Shown: in pieces, positions 22,698 through 32,128 of the stretch
Layout: each line of letters starts with the position of its first letter
How positions within the stretch are numbered: the stretch's first letter is position 1
NCBI GenBank assembly: GCA_964510065.1
Contig: CAZEAC010000009.1
Span: 23,504 to 87,503 of the forward strand
Reading direction: 5' to 3'
From: CAZEAC01 sp964510065
GTDB lineage: Bacteria; Bdellovibrionota_C; UBA2361; CAIXSY01
DNA length: 64,000 bases
Made by a program: the position numbers and the translations under genes
Notes under the pieces: model-generated
Databases searched by the model: none
Told to the model about the DNA's origin: nothing
Seen by the model: only the letters and a program-made list of their open reading frames with translations

Positions 22698-25600
22698 CTA
22701 ATCTTCCTCAAGGGCTGGAAATATGTGCGCAGTTTCACTTTTAGCTCTTCGCGTTCGATAATAAAGCCGCTGCTCGGCGCTGTTCTGCCCGAACAGGCTA
22801 TAACCGACACTGGCCCGCTTCCCGCGGCCCCAACGTCCCTCAAGCTGCATCGCTCCCTCGCTCGTTTGCGGACTGTTGAGAACGACTCCGATGTCGGCGC
22901 CGGGAAGGTGCTGGCCTTCTTGGATTATTGCTGTGGCAACCAAGATTCGACGTTCTCCGGATGCAAACCTAGCGAGATTTCTCTCAATGTCGCGGTCTTT
23001 AAATGTTCGATCGGTGCTGTGAATGTAGGTGGCACCGAATGAGCTGGTCCCGGCAAAGGCGTTCAAAATATCAGCGTAGAAGTTGCTTTGCCAAACACTT
23101 CCTGAATAAACAATTGCGCGCTCGTTGGGGTTGGTTTCGAAATGGCCCTGCAGAATTGCGAGTGTTCGTGCCGCTTTTGGATTGTAGTGTCCGAAGGAAA
23201 CTTGTCGTGCCGTGAATGTGCGGAGAAATTCACTTCTCGCGTGGGCCAGTTCGCGAGATTTTTCACGCCTTCCCTTTGAGTCAAGTGAGGCGTAGCTATT
23301 ACGAGGCTTAAGCGGGAGTTCAGGGAGATCACGTTCGCGTGCGCATGCGAGGTACGATTGATAGAGAAGGTTATTGCGATCCGGCATGAAAACTCTGCGC
23401 CTGCACAATCTCACGCCATTGCGCCTGTCTGCCGGATCTTCGGCGGTGAGCGGCACGATGAGATCATAAAAACCCATGGCGAGCCGATGTAAATAAATCT
23501 CGATACCGTATTCTTCCAGTAATGTACGAAGGTGTGCGCATTCTTGCAGTGCGGAAGTTGTTGAGAGCGCTCCCATAAGCTGTGGCGAATCCAGGCGCCC
23601 GTGAGTAAGGGCTTTTCGAAGTGTCACGAGATCATAGCGCGAGGGGAGTTTGTAATAGCCTTTTGCCACTCCAGTAATGCCCAAGGCTATCTTCTGAAGC
23701 CTGGGAAAGGCATCGAGCGCATGGACAAGTGAAACTCCGAATTGTCGTGAATGTTCGACCACAACTTTTAATAAGGGATCAATGCGTGCATCGCGCTCCA
23801 AATCATGCGCGACCGAGTGTTTGAGCGGCTGTGGATTTGTCACTCGGCCATAGTTCATAATATGGAGTGCGCGATACATGACAAATTTTTTAAGCTCGGT
23901 GTTTCCTGGAGAGGCCGTTATACTGACCGAGGCAGTGCCGAGCCTATTAAATATCTCAGCAAGGCGCACATAAGCGTGTTCTCCACGGGCGTGGTGACAT
24001 TCATCATAGATCACAAAGGTAAATCGTCCGGCATCAATTTGGCCTTTCTCAATTGCGGAGAGAATAAGCTCGGGAGTTGCTACTACGATCCGAGTTTTCG
24101 GTGAAAAAAATATCTCCGATCGATCGTCTTTCGTGATGCCTCCTATGGCGCAGGCGACTGCTTCCGGCGGAAGGAGAAGAAGCTTTCGCATGCAAGCGGC
24201 CTGCTGTTTGGCGAGTACTCTTGTGGGAACCAAAAATAAAATAGTCTCCGGATAAACCTTTTCGAGCTTATGCGCTGCAATTCCTGTGACGACTCCGGTC
24301 TTTCCGGCTCCTGTTTCACCGACAAAGAGATTCCTAGTCGAGTTTACAAGATAGTCAATGATGCACTTAACTTGTCCCTTATTAAATTGAAATGTATCGG
24401 GATTAAGAAGTCGGCACTCCCAATGTTCGCGAAGCTCGTACAGATTACTCGGATAACTGAAGGCTCTTCTCGCGAGATCAAACGGCTCCACGGGCGCCGG
24501 GGGAGGGGGTGCTTCGAACTCAAATTTGACCTGCGTAGCAATCGGACCGCCCACCGCGGCAGGCAACCGGGGTAGAGGTTGATGCAGCGGAAAATCGAGC
24601 ATTGGACGGCGAAGTTTGACTCGAAAATCATATTGCAGCTGCTGCGCGAGCTCTCCCAAGGTCTCACGTTCTGCGGAATTATCAGCTGCGGTAATTGCGT
24701 GGATTTTGAGGTAGGTCGAGCGCCCCTTGTGCGTGAGATCCCTCACGGCAGAAGCACATATGGAAACCTTGTTGCCCTTCACAATCGCTGGATGAGATTT
24801 CTCATAATAAAGCCGACCCCACATAACATACCCGGATCGGTCCCTGAGTTTAATGGTGAGGTGCCCTCCGCGATCAATGAAGAAATGGTTGACGCTTAGA
24901 TTTTCAAAGAGGAGATTTATTTCCGGATTTCCCTGGCCGTAGGGAGCCATTCTATCAAGCTCTTTAAGTCGGGCATTTAGACCGGCAAAAGTCGTGATAA
25001 TATCCGCCTTTACCACTTTCTCTTTTGGCTCGGTGCCAATCTGCGCGACTACTTGATCGTCCCAAAACTTCTGAGATTCTGCCACCTTTCCCTCGCGCAT
25101 GGTACCACCGGCAGCCTTTGGATATCCGCCCGCAGACACAAAGTAGCCGCGAGCCTGACACGCGCGCAGAACACCGCCGGAATCAAATCCATCGATTGGA
25201 TTTCGTGCCGAAACTCGGTTGTCTCGCCCGGCAATGAGCGTGGGGCAGTTGTAGAGCGTCGAAAAAACCGAGGCGATAAGTCCGATAATTCCCGGCTCAT
25301 AAGATCCCTGAATGAAAAGCGCACGTGGTTTATTACCAGCGGCTTTGATTTCGGCGTCTATCTGACTCACGGCACTTCGCTGTTTCTCTTTTCTTGTGAG
25401 GTTGAGTTGGTCTACCTCCGTAGCAATCTGTTCTGCCAAGTCCGGATCTCGTGTGCTGAGGAGCAGGTACGATTGCATCGCATCGGCCATTCTTCCGGCG
25501 GCATTCAAGCGAGGCGCGATATCAAAGCCTACTGACGATTCATTTGGATTCACCGCAAATCCAAGTTTTTTTAAGAGCGCTTGAATACCCACCCTTTTTG

Positions 25601-26453
25601 AGTGCGCAAGTACTGAAAGACCATGCGCAACAATTATTCGATTCTCGTCGATAAGTGGAACGACGTCAGCGATAGTGCCGAGCATGGTTACATCGAGAGT
25701 CGCCCTCCAATTAATGTTTGAGAAGTGTTGCGCAAGACCGATACCAAGCGCCTGAACTATTCCCGCAGTGCAAAGTTTGTTGTGCGCATACTGACAATCC
25801 TTTCGGCCTGGATTGATGAAGATATTCGGCTCAGCCGCGCGATCTTCACCCATGTGGTGATGGTCAATAATTGTAACGTGAATTCCTCGGTCTCGAAGCC
25901 AAGCGACTAGCTCGTGAGAAAGGCTTGCTTGATCAAATACAAAAAGATCGCGGACTCCCACATCAATAAGTTTTTGGAGGACTTCGCGGTGCAGTCCGTG
26001 CCCGTGTCTCTCACGAACTGAAAAGTATGGAGTGTGACAAATTCCTAGTGAGCTTAAATAATCAGAGAATGCAACGACAGAGGTGACGCCGTCGACATCG
26101 TAGTCACCGTAGCAGGCGACCGCGCGCCCGCTTGCTTTGAGTTGAGAAATATATTCGACAAGCTTGTCGAAGTCTTTAATTGAGCGCGGGTCCGCAAAGT
26201 TGTCAAAGCTTGGCTCAAGAAAGCGCGCCAACTCGAGACCAGCTTTCGCACCACGCGCAGCCAGAACGCGGGCGAGAGTCTCTGAATTCTTTCCAAGCTG
26301 CTGCCGAATTCGCTTTTCTTCGGCCGTGGGAACTTCGCGAAGCTCGATTCGTGCGGAGGGCACTAACGAGGGAGCCTCGGGGGCAAGAAATCTCGGTGCC
26401 GTGTCGCTGCGAGCTGTCGCCGATGGCGCTTGAGTCTCCGTGTTAATGCTCAT
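22698..26453 (-). CDS. RecJ-like DHH exonuclease fused to an SF2 (Hef-like) helicase
   Basis: 1251 aa. N-terminal part: RecJ motifs GDYDVDG (D117, D119, D121), D174, IIDHHH (D197-H200), GTIADVVPL (D263), APRLNAAGR and AGGYPKAAGG at 442-450, where RecJ usually has GGH. An OB-like region follows to about 590. C-terminal part: SF2 helicase with Walker A VGETGAGKTG (711-720), PTRVLAKQQ, DECH box (817-820), SITASP (844-849) and a QLEGRWGRGKR motif VI (from about 1203), with a large insert between the two RecA lobes as in Hef/FANCM and RIG-I-type helicases. Predicted role: 5'-3' ssDNA digestion coupled to unwinding. His-to-Tyr in the last RecJ motif may affect activity. Confidence 0.85.
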   Translation of the reverse strand: MSINTETQAPSATARSDTAPRFLAPEAPSLVPSARIELREVPTAEEKRIRQQLGKNSETLARVLAARGAKAGLELARFLEPSFDNFADPRSIKDFDKLVEYISQLKASGRAVACYGDYDVDGVTSVVAFSDYLSSLGICHTPYFSVRERHGHGLHREVLQKLIDVGVRDLFVFDQASLSHELVAWLRDRGIHVTIIDHHHMGEDRAAEPNIFINPGRKDCQYAHNKLCTAGIVQALGIGLAQHFSNINWRATLDVTMLGTIADVVPLIDENRIIVAHGLSVLAHSKRVGIQALLKKLGFAVNPNESSVGFDIAPRLNAAGRMADAMQSYLLLSTRDPDLAEQIATEVDQLNLTRKEKQRSAVSQIDAEIKAAGNKPRALFIQGSYEPGIIGLIASVFSTLYNCPTLIAGRDNRVSARNPIDGFDSGGVLRACQARGYFVSAGGYPKAAGGTMREGKVAESQKFWDDQVVAQIGTEPKEKVVKADIITTFAGLNARLKELDRMAPYGQGNPEINLLFENLSVNHFFIDRGGHLTIKLRDRSGYVMWGRLYYEKSHPAIVKGNKVSICASAVRDLTHKGRSTYLKIHAITAADNSAERETLGELAQQLQYDFRVKLRRPMLDFPLHQPLPRLPAAVGGPIATQVKFEFEAPPPPAPVEPFDLARRAFSYPSNLYELREHWECRLLNPDTFQFNKGQVKCIIDYLVNSTRNLFVGETGAGKTGVVTGIAAHKLEKVYPETILFLVPTRVLAKQQAACMRKLLLLPPEAVACAIGGITKDDRSEIFFSPKTRIVVATPELILSAIEKGQIDAGRFTFVIYDECHHARGEHAYVRLAEIFNRLGTASVSITASPGNTELKKFVMYRALHIMNYGRVTNPQPLKHSVAHDLERDARIDPLLKVVVEHSRQFGVSLVHALDAFPRLQKIALGITGVAKGYYKLPSRYDLVTLRKALTHGRLDSPQLMGALSTTSALQECAHLRTLLEEYGIEIYLHRLAMGFYDLIVPLTAEDPADRRNGVRLCRRRVFMPDRNNLLYQSYLACARERDLPELPLKPRNSYASLDSKGRREKSRELAHARSEFLRTFTARQVSFGHYNPKAARTLAILQGHFETNPNERAIVYSGSVWQSNFYADILNAFAGTSSFGATYIHSTDRTFKDRDIERNLARFASGERRILVATAIIQEGQHLPGADIGVVLNSPQTSEGAMQLEGRWGRGKRASVGYSLFGQNSAEQRLYYRTRRAKSETAHIFPALEED

Positions 26454-26596
26454 GGCCCTACTTCACCACTGAAAGCACAAAATGGTCAGCTCGTGCCCTA
26501 CTTCATAGCTATATAAAATTTAGGCTGAAATCCGACCTGGTTCATATAATGCTGATTAGATAGTACTACGGTGATCAATACACACCGCGTGTGCTG

Positions 26597-27565
26597 CTAA
26601 GCGATGTCGCTAATTTTTATCTCAATCTTCGCTTCTTGTCTCAGCTTCGTGATGACTTCTTTAACAGCCTCGAAGCGTTTCTTGGCTACAAGTTGTCGCT
26701 CAAGCTTTGGCTTTGCGGTTGTAAAATCAGCTGCCTTTCCAGCTTTTTTCTCTTCGAGCTTTATTAAGTGGTAGCCAAACTTTGTCCGTACGGGTTCACT
26801 GATTTCTCCGGGCTTTAAAGAGAAGGCGGCCTTCTCAAACTCCGGAACCATCATACCACTTTGAAAAAAGCCTAAATCGCCGCCTCTTTCTTTTGAGGGG
26901 CAATCAGACTGCAGTTTCGCGATCGCGGCAAAATCAGCTTTTGGCGCAGCAACTTCGCTACGAATCTTCTTTATCTTTGCCTCAGCTTCACTCCACTGTG
27001 CTTCAGTGGCGTTGTCCTCGACTTTAACAAGGATGTGGCGAGCATGCACCGAATCACGCTCCGCATATTTGGAAGGATCTTTATCATACTCCGCCTTAAT
27101 GTCAGTGTCGCTGACCTTAATGTCTTTTGGTATTTGCTTATCGAGGTAGGCTCGAATGCGGTGGTTATCCGACACATCATTTACGAAGCGATCGTAGGTG
27201 GTGCCGATCTGTTTTAACATTTCTGTTAGTTGTTCCTTGGATTCGTAAGCTTTTAACTCTTCGTCGACCTCTTTCTTAATCTGCGTATCGTCGATAGTGC
27301 CGCTTTTTTTTGCGGCTTCAAGTAGGAGCTTGCGCTCTATTATCGCGTTGAGGCTCGCAATTTGAAGCGCTCGAAGCTTTTTTTGATCATCTTTCGCCTG
27401 CATTTTCTCATACGACAGCGCAGGCTGGCGTCGAATTTCATCATTGACCGTCCCCACGGTAATGCTCTCGCCGTTTACAAGTGCGGCGATATCGGAGTCT
27501 TTTAGCTCGGCGGCATTAACTATTGAGGCACAAAGGCAGATTATGGGTAAAAGAAAATATTTCAT
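26597..27565 (-). CDS. Periplasmic parvulin-type peptidyl-prolyl isomerase (SurA/PrsA-like)
   Basis: 322 aa. Signal peptide (MKYFLLPIICLCASIVNA), then a helical SurA_N-like chaperone part (about residues 25-160), then one rotamase domain beginning ARHILVK and containing the GGDLGFFQSGMMVPEF and KFGYHLIKLEE hallmarks, then a C-terminal helix. It would catalyse prolyl isomerisation and assist folding of outer-membrane or secreted proteins. Length and single PPIase domain fit PrsA/PpiC-like rather than SurA (two domains). Divergently placed to the coiled-coil gene pair. Confidence 0.85.
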   Translation of the reverse strand: MKYFLLPIICLCASIVNAAELKDSDIAALVNGESITVGTVNDEIRRQPALSYEKMQAKDDQKKLRALQIASLNAIIERKLLLEAAKKSGTIDDTQIKKEVDEELKAYESKEQLTEMLKQIGTTYDRFVNDVSDNHRIRAYLDKQIPKDIKVSDTDIKAEYDKDPSKYAERDSVHARHILVKVEDNATEAQWSEAEAKIKKIRSEVAAPKADFAAIAKLQSDCPSKERGGDLGFFQSGMMVPEFEKAAFSLKPGEISEPVRTKFGYHLIKLEEKKAGKAADFTTAKPKLERQLVAKKRFEAVKEVITKLRQEAKIEIKISDIA

Positions 27566-27727
27566 GATTTCAGATGCTCCTCTTTATTGTATGCACTCTA
27601 CGCCGAAGGGCTCGCTTATGAAAGGAGGACGAGCGGCTTCCCCGTAGAGCGCTGTTCTCGATTCGAAAACAATTGTTGCTCTTTGAGTAATTTGCTCTAG
27701 TATATCAATGGGTTATGGTGAGCTGCG

Positions 27728-27861
27728 GGTAACTACTCATTAAGTGTGGGTAGCTTTTCCGCTACTCTGTGACCTCTGTGTCTCTGGGGTTTTTTAAAGT
27801 GTCTAGACCACAGAGGTCACAGAGTGAGGGAAAAAATACCCGGGGTTAATGAGTAATTACC
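27728..27861. repeat. Long palindromic intergenic repeat, copy 1
   Basis: Outer arms GGTAACTACTCATTAA (27728-27743) and TTAATGAGTAATTACC (27846-27861) match at 15 of 16 positions. Inner arms ACTCTGTGACCTCTGTG (27764-27780) and CCACAGAGGTCACAGAGT (27808-27825) are complementary. The element would fold into one ~134-nt hairpin. The same inner core recurs at 61.3 kb, so it is a dispersed repeat. It ends 1 bp before the start codon of the following gene, which could affect its translation. Confidence 0.75.
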
Positions 27862-27862
27862 T

Positions 27863-28849
27863 ATGAACGAAGTCCAAGAACCTATAACGTCGCCGCGGCC
27901 ACGCTCGCGGATCCCGCTGATTGTATCGGCGGTGGCGCTGGTGGTGTTGGTGGTGATGAGCTTTCTTCTTTGGCTCGAAATCTCGAAGCGCTTTCCAAAG
28001 TTTCCGACCGGACTTTACGCAGGAGAGATAACCGGACTGTGGCCGGAGCAGACACGAGTTTATCTTGAGCAGCTGCCAAAAAATTTAGAGATGCTGGTGG
28101 TGGTTCTCCGTGATGGCTGGAAACCGCAGATAATAGTCGGAGCACTTGCCGGTTCAAGAACTGACCTTGGCGAAGAGCTGCTGCCGATTCAGATAGGGAG
28201 CAAGACCGACACGTTGCAATTTATCGGAGAGGCCAAAGGCACTCGATTTTTTTTCGGCAAAGTAAGCGATCGGCTTGGTAATCAGGGCGAATGGTACATG
28301 CGGCCAGTAGACAAAGAGCAGGAGCTTCCCGCTGAGCCGAGTCTGGCTTCGTTACGGCTCTGGCTACTTCTGAAAGCGGAAATTCAAGATGTCGACAGCC
28401 AGATTAAGAGCGCCGAAGCGAAGGTGCCTACGCAGCGCGCCGAGATAGAAAAACTTACTGGATTTATCACCGAGGGTGAACGGCTTAAGAATAAGGCTGG
28501 AGAGAAATTAAATGCGGTCAAAGAGGAACTGAAGGCACAGCAGGAGTTGCAGCGAAAAAAGCAGGAGGAGGCGAAACGAGTCGAAGAAACTCTTGTGGTG
28601 TCGCAGAAAGTTAGTGGTCAAGGAAAGCTTGTCGCGCTGTCGCGAGAATCGCTTGAGCGCGAAGGGCGTTGGGTTGACTCGATGCTCCGGACAGGTGGCG
28701 TCTCAATGAATCGCGAACTTTCCATCGCTGTTGAAAAAGCTGAGAAAATCTCCGCATTACAACGCGAAATCGCACTCGAGAAAAAACGGCTTGAAGAGCT
28801 CACGGGTATGAAAGAGAAGGAGAAGGCAAATGCCGAGATGTCGCAGTAG
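27863..28849 (+). CDS. Membrane-anchored coiled-coil protein
   Basis: 328 aa. One transmembrane helix (IPLIVSAVALVVLVVMSFLLWL, about residues 17-38) after a short Pro/Arg-rich cytoplasmic tail. Then a beta-type domain to about residue 170, followed by a long coiled coil (about 170-325) full of Glu/Lys/Gln/Ala heptads. No family recognised. There is no clear ribosome site, because the palindromic repeat ends immediately before the ATG. Overlaps the next gene by 20 bp. The pair may form an envelope-spanning hetero-oligomer (inference). Confidence 0.65.
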   Translation: MNEVQEPITSPRPRSRIPLIVSAVALVVLVVMSFLLWLEISKRFPKFPTGLYAGEITGLWPEQTRVYLEQLPKNLEMLVVVLRDGWKPQIIVGALAGSRTDLGEELLPIQIGSKTDTLQFIGEAKGTRFFFGKVSDRLGNQGEWYMRPVDKEQELPAEPSLASLRLWLLLKAEIQDVDSQIKSAEAKVPTQRAEIEKLTGFITEGERLKNKAGEKLNAVKEELKAQQELQRKKQEEAKRVEETLVVSQKVSGQGKLVALSRESLEREGRWVDSMLRTGGVSMNRELSIAVEKAEKISALQREIALEKKRLEELTGMKEKEKANAEMSQ

Positions 28850-29717
28850 CGCTCCTTTCACTGCTACACACTTTTGTGTTGCAGTGCTAATTTTTTTCTT
28901 TGAACTCGGCGCCCAAGCCGAGAGCCGCTATATCGATCTTGCGTTCTCCTTCGAAGGAACGCCAAAAGATGTTTTGTTCTTAGTGGAGGAGCCGGAGGGG
29001 GCGATGCTCGTGGCCCACGGCCTCTTTGTTCCAGTTTTGGCCCATGCCGGGGTGCCAAAACGTTGGCGAGGTGGTGCTCTGGTAAATGGCCATGCGTCAA
29101 ATATGCCGATTCGTTTTTATGTTTTGGTGCTCAATAGTGATGGCAAGTACATGCGCTTCCCGGAAAATGGAACAGCAACTCCGGGGGAGACTAGCGTTCG
29201 GGATCCCGACGCGCTGCGTGAGTACTTGATTCAGCGAAAAGAGGTATTGAAGAGCTGGCAGATGCAGATTCAGGTTCAAGAAGACAGCCTCGCGCGCTTA
29301 CGTGCCGATGCCGAAGTGATTGGAAGTCTTGGTAAGATTGTTGAAGTGCAGGACGAAATTGAGAAGACAAAGAAATCAATCCGTGATCTTGAAGGTGACA
29401 TGGAAAACTTGCAGTATTTCCTAAAGGCGAGCCACTCGAGTGAGCTCCCTATAAACTACGCAGCGCGCGAAGCGCAGCTGACCAAACAAATTGCCGAACT
29501 TGCCGCGGCAGCGAAATTCGCCGAATCGAGCGAGCTTAAGCGATCAAGTCTTACGCAAGCAGAGCTGCAGCGCAAACTCGCGCTCGTTGAATCAACGCGT
29601 GGAGAAGATTACGACGGGCTGCAGCGCGACCTTTTACGCCTCCGTTCTAAGCGAATGGCGTTGCAGCAGGATGGCGAAGCACCACCGGCAGCAAATGTAA
29701 TTGACATTTTGGATTGA
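28830..29717 (+). CDS. Secreted coiled-coil protein, partner of the preceding gene
   Basis: 295 aa. Signal peptide with Phe/Leu-rich core ending FELGAQA. An N-terminal beta domain (YIDLAFSFEGTPKDVLFLVEEP, to about 120) is followed by a helical coiled coil (about 135-280). Layout (export signal, beta domain, coiled coil) mirrors the upstream product, so the two may be ancient paralogues or partners. No known family. Start ATG 28830 lies inside the upstream gene, indicating translational coupling. Confidence 0.62.
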   Translation: MPRCRSSAPFTATHFCVAVLIFFFELGAQAESRYIDLAFSFEGTPKDVLFLVEEPEGAMLVAHGLFVPVLAHAGVPKRWRGGALVNGHASNMPIRFYVLVLNSDGKYMRFPENGTATPGETSVRDPDALREYLIQRKEVLKSWQMQIQVQEDSLARLRADAEVIGSLGKIVEVQDEIEKTKKSIRDLEGDMENLQYFLKASHSSELPINYAAREAQLTKQIAELAAAAKFAESSELKRSSLTQAELQRKLALVESTRGEDYDGLQRDLLRLRSKRMALQQDGEAPPAANVIDILD

Positions 29718-29760
29718 GAGACGCAGGATTGCTCATATATCTTTTGAAAAGGACGAATCT

Positions 29761-30345
29761 ATGCGCGCTTTAATTTCCCTTGCCATGGTGTTTCTTGTTA
29801 CCCCAGCGGTATGGGCTGCAAATTACAAAATTGATGCCGATCACAGTAGTGTTGGCTTTAAGATTAAACATTTGGCGATTTCGTCGGTGAACGGTCGCTT
29901 TACTGATTTTTCAGGGACCTTTAGTTTCGATCCGACAAATATTGCAGCATCAAAAGCTGAGGCAAAGATTGGCATCAAGAGCATCAATACCGAACAGAAG
30001 AAACGCGATGACCATCTCCGTGGCGCTGATTTTTTTGATGTCGCGAAGTTTCCCGAGATGAGTTTTTCTACCACGAAAATTGAAGCGGTCTCGACCAATC
30101 AATTCAAGGCGCATGGCGACCTTACTATCCGCGGTGTTACCAAGCCGGTGGTGCTTGATATTACCTACCAGGGCGCGGCTAAGGATCCATGGGGTGGCGA
30201 GCGCGCTGCCTTTGTTGCGACTACGAAGTTAGGTCGCAAAGATTTTGGCCTTGCCTACAACAAAGTGCTGGAAACTGGCGGCCTCTTGATTGGCGAGGAA
30301 GTTGATGTATCGATCGAAATTGAGGGAGTAAAGCAGGCGTCTTAG
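29761..30345 (+). CDS. YceI-like periplasmic protein
   Basis: 194 aa from ATG 29761, preceded by AAAAGGA. Signal peptide (MRALISLAMVFLVTPAVWA), then the YceI domain: YKIDADHSSVGFKIKHL at the start, SINTEQKKRDDHLRGADFFDV (the typical HL.s.dFFd motif), and FGLAYNKVLETGGLLIGEEVDVSIEIEG at the end. The family is a lipocalin-like beta-barrel that binds isoprenoid or other amphiphilic lipids. Longer in-frame reading to 29701 lacks a ribosome site. 43 bp after the coiled-coil gene; a strong hairpin follows. Confidence 0.88.
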   Translation: MRALISLAMVFLVTPAVWAANYKIDADHSSVGFKIKHLAISSVNGRFTDFSGTFSFDPTNIAASKAEAKIGIKSINTEQKKRDDHLRGADFFDVAKFPEMSFSTTKIEAVSTNQFKAHGDLTIRGVTKPVVLDITYQGAAKDPWGGERAAFVATTKLGRKDFGLAYNKVLETGGLLIGEEVDVSIEIEGVKQAS

Positions 30346-30380
30346 AGGCCTTTTTGAAATGGCATCTAGGCGTTCTAGAG

Positions 30381-30417
30381 ACGGCGCGGCAAACATCTTC
30401 GGTGTTTGCCGCGCCGT
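30381..30417 (+). terminator. Perfect 15-bp hairpin after yceI-like gene
   Basis: ACGGCGCGGCAAACA (30381-30395), 7-nt loop tcttcgg, TGTTTGCCGCGCCGT (30403-30417). There is no T-tract after it. Same style (14-15 bp perfect stem, 7-nt loop, no U-run) as the hairpin at 734-768, which suggests a preferred 3'-end signal in this genome. Confidence 0.65.
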
Positions 30418-30535
30418 GAAGACGGTGTATGTAGAGTTCCGTCGAGGCTTGGAGCAATTCAAGGATAGCGCTATATAAGCGACGTCTCTAGAAAAGTATA
30501 AGCGCCTGAATTTTGGTATAGGCGAGGCGCGAAAG

Positions 30536-32128
30536 GTGCGTACGAAGTCCTTGAGTCGATGCTCGCTCGTTGCGCTTGGCCTAATCTGTATCTCGTTTGC
30601 TACTGTTTTCTCGTTTTTGGGCCTGCGATTACACGATGGCTTAAAGACACAGATGCACGATCTCGGGCATCTTGAGCAGGCGCTTTGGCAGCTTAAACAG
30701 GGCCGCTGGTCGATGCCCTTGAGCCATCCGGAGCCGAATACGTCGCGGCTCGCGCAGCATCGCGAGCTTGTGCTTTATCCTCTAAGTTTTTTATTCTCGC
30801 TTCTTCCGACCCCGCGCTTTCTAATTGCACTATCGGCAATCAGTGCGGCACTTGCCGGTTTTCTTCTTTACTTCCTTGCGCGTAAAGTTGGTGTGCGTTC
30901 AGAGCTGGCGTTGCTTCCGACCGTGCTTTATCTTGCGAGCCCTTCGCTGCAGGCGAGCATTTTATATGATTTTCATCCGATTGTACTGGCCTTCCCTCTG
31001 CTTGTCGGGCTCTTAATCTGTCTTGAGTATCGGCGCACAGTGCTTGCGTATATTGTGGCTGGGCTTCTGCTCGCGACAAAAGAGGACATGTCCTTTCTTG
31101 TGCTTTTTCTTACTCCGTTTGTGGCGTTGCGTTATGCAAGACGTGATGCGCTTATGCTCGCGCTTGCTGCTTGTGTAATGTGGGTGGTTAATTGGCATTA
31201 CATTCCGTATTGGCTTGGACTTGAGTCGCGGATTGATTCATGGGAGCGATTTAGCTATCTCGGTAACACGCCATACCAAGCAATGATTGGTGCTCTGACG
31301 GCTCCGTCCACTATTTTCGCAAGGCTCCTTGAGCCCACTTCGCTAAGGTATGTTCTGGCAATTCTTGCGCAGGGTGGTTTTTTTCTGATCTGCATTCCCC
31401 TTCTTGGAGTCGCGGCGCTGCCGAATTTGCTACAAAATATTCTCGACCGCACCAATTGGCAGGCACAAATTATAGATGCTTATTATTCGGGTATTGTGCT
31501 CACTCTCGTCGCGATTGGAACCTGTTACGCGCTTGCAAAACTTGGAAAATTGAACTCAAAGTTGTCCATCCTTGTGCCGAGTCTCTGTGTTCTTCTTTAT
31601 GCTTGCTGTCTCACGCCACTGCCGTTCGGCCTCTATAGTTCTTCGCAGATTTATCAACTTGATCCTGAGAAACGTGCTTCTTTCGAGTTTTTGACGAAGC
31701 AAATTCCTGAGCAGGCGTCACTTGTCACGCAAAATAATATCGGTGCACACTTCGCGAATCGAGAAAATCTCTTTGAGGCTCCAAGCGAACCAAAGCTCTC
31801 TGACTACTATTTTTTTTCGCTGGATGATCCGTATCTTGGGGACTCGAGCCCATTTGCCCGCCCGCTTCACGTACTGCTTGGACGAGCTCCGCTCGATCAC
31901 TTTCGCCTGATTAGGTACTATCTTCGCGATCAAAATTTGGGAGTGCTTGAATTTCGTCCGCCTTTTTATCTGCTTAAATCAGGCGTGGGCCGGGAAAAGA
32001 ACGCTGACGCACTCACTGCGCTCGAAGCGGATTTGAGACGAATTGAGGAGAGCGAACGTCAAAAAGCTCTGGTCGGCTCTAACAATATAGTAGGTGCCGA
32101 TTGGCTACGTCGGGGAGATGGAAATTGA
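30536..32128 (+). CDS. DUF2079-like polytopic membrane protein
   Basis: 530 aa from GTG 30536. About 10-12 membrane helices. The early loop MHDLGHLEQALWQLKQGRW matches the conserved D-L-G-x-x-x-Q-x-L-W start of DUF2079 proteins, and YDFHPIVLAFPLL and ATKEDM follow as in that family. A soluble C-terminal part starts near residue 370 (PEKRASFEFLTKQIP, the "avoid overshadowing by public figures"-type Rossmann-like tail of this family). Function unknown; related in topology to GT-C transferases. It overlaps the next gene by 28 bp, so both are made together. Confidence 0.7.
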   Translation: MRTKSLSRCSLVALGLICISFATVFSFLGLRLHDGLKTQMHDLGHLEQALWQLKQGRWSMPLSHPEPNTSRLAQHRELVLYPLSFLFSLLPTPRFLIALSAISAALAGFLLYFLARKVGVRSELALLPTVLYLASPSLQASILYDFHPIVLAFPLLVGLLICLEYRRTVLAYIVAGLLLATKEDMSFLVLFLTPFVALRYARRDALMLALAACVMWVVNWHYIPYWLGLESRIDSWERFSYLGNTPYQAMIGALTAPSTIFARLLEPTSLRYVLAILAQGGFFLICIPLLGVAALPNLLQNILDRTNWQAQIIDAYYSGIVLTLVAIGTCYALAKLGKLNSKLSILVPSLCVLLYACCLTPLPFGLYSSSQIYQLDPEKRASFEFLTKQIPEQASLVTQNNIGAHFANRENLFEAPSEPKLSDYYFFSLDDPYLGDSSPFARPLHVLLGRAPLDHFRLIRYYLRDQNLGVLEFRPPFYLLKSGVGREKNADALTALEADLRRIEESERQKALVGSNNIVGADWLRRGDGN

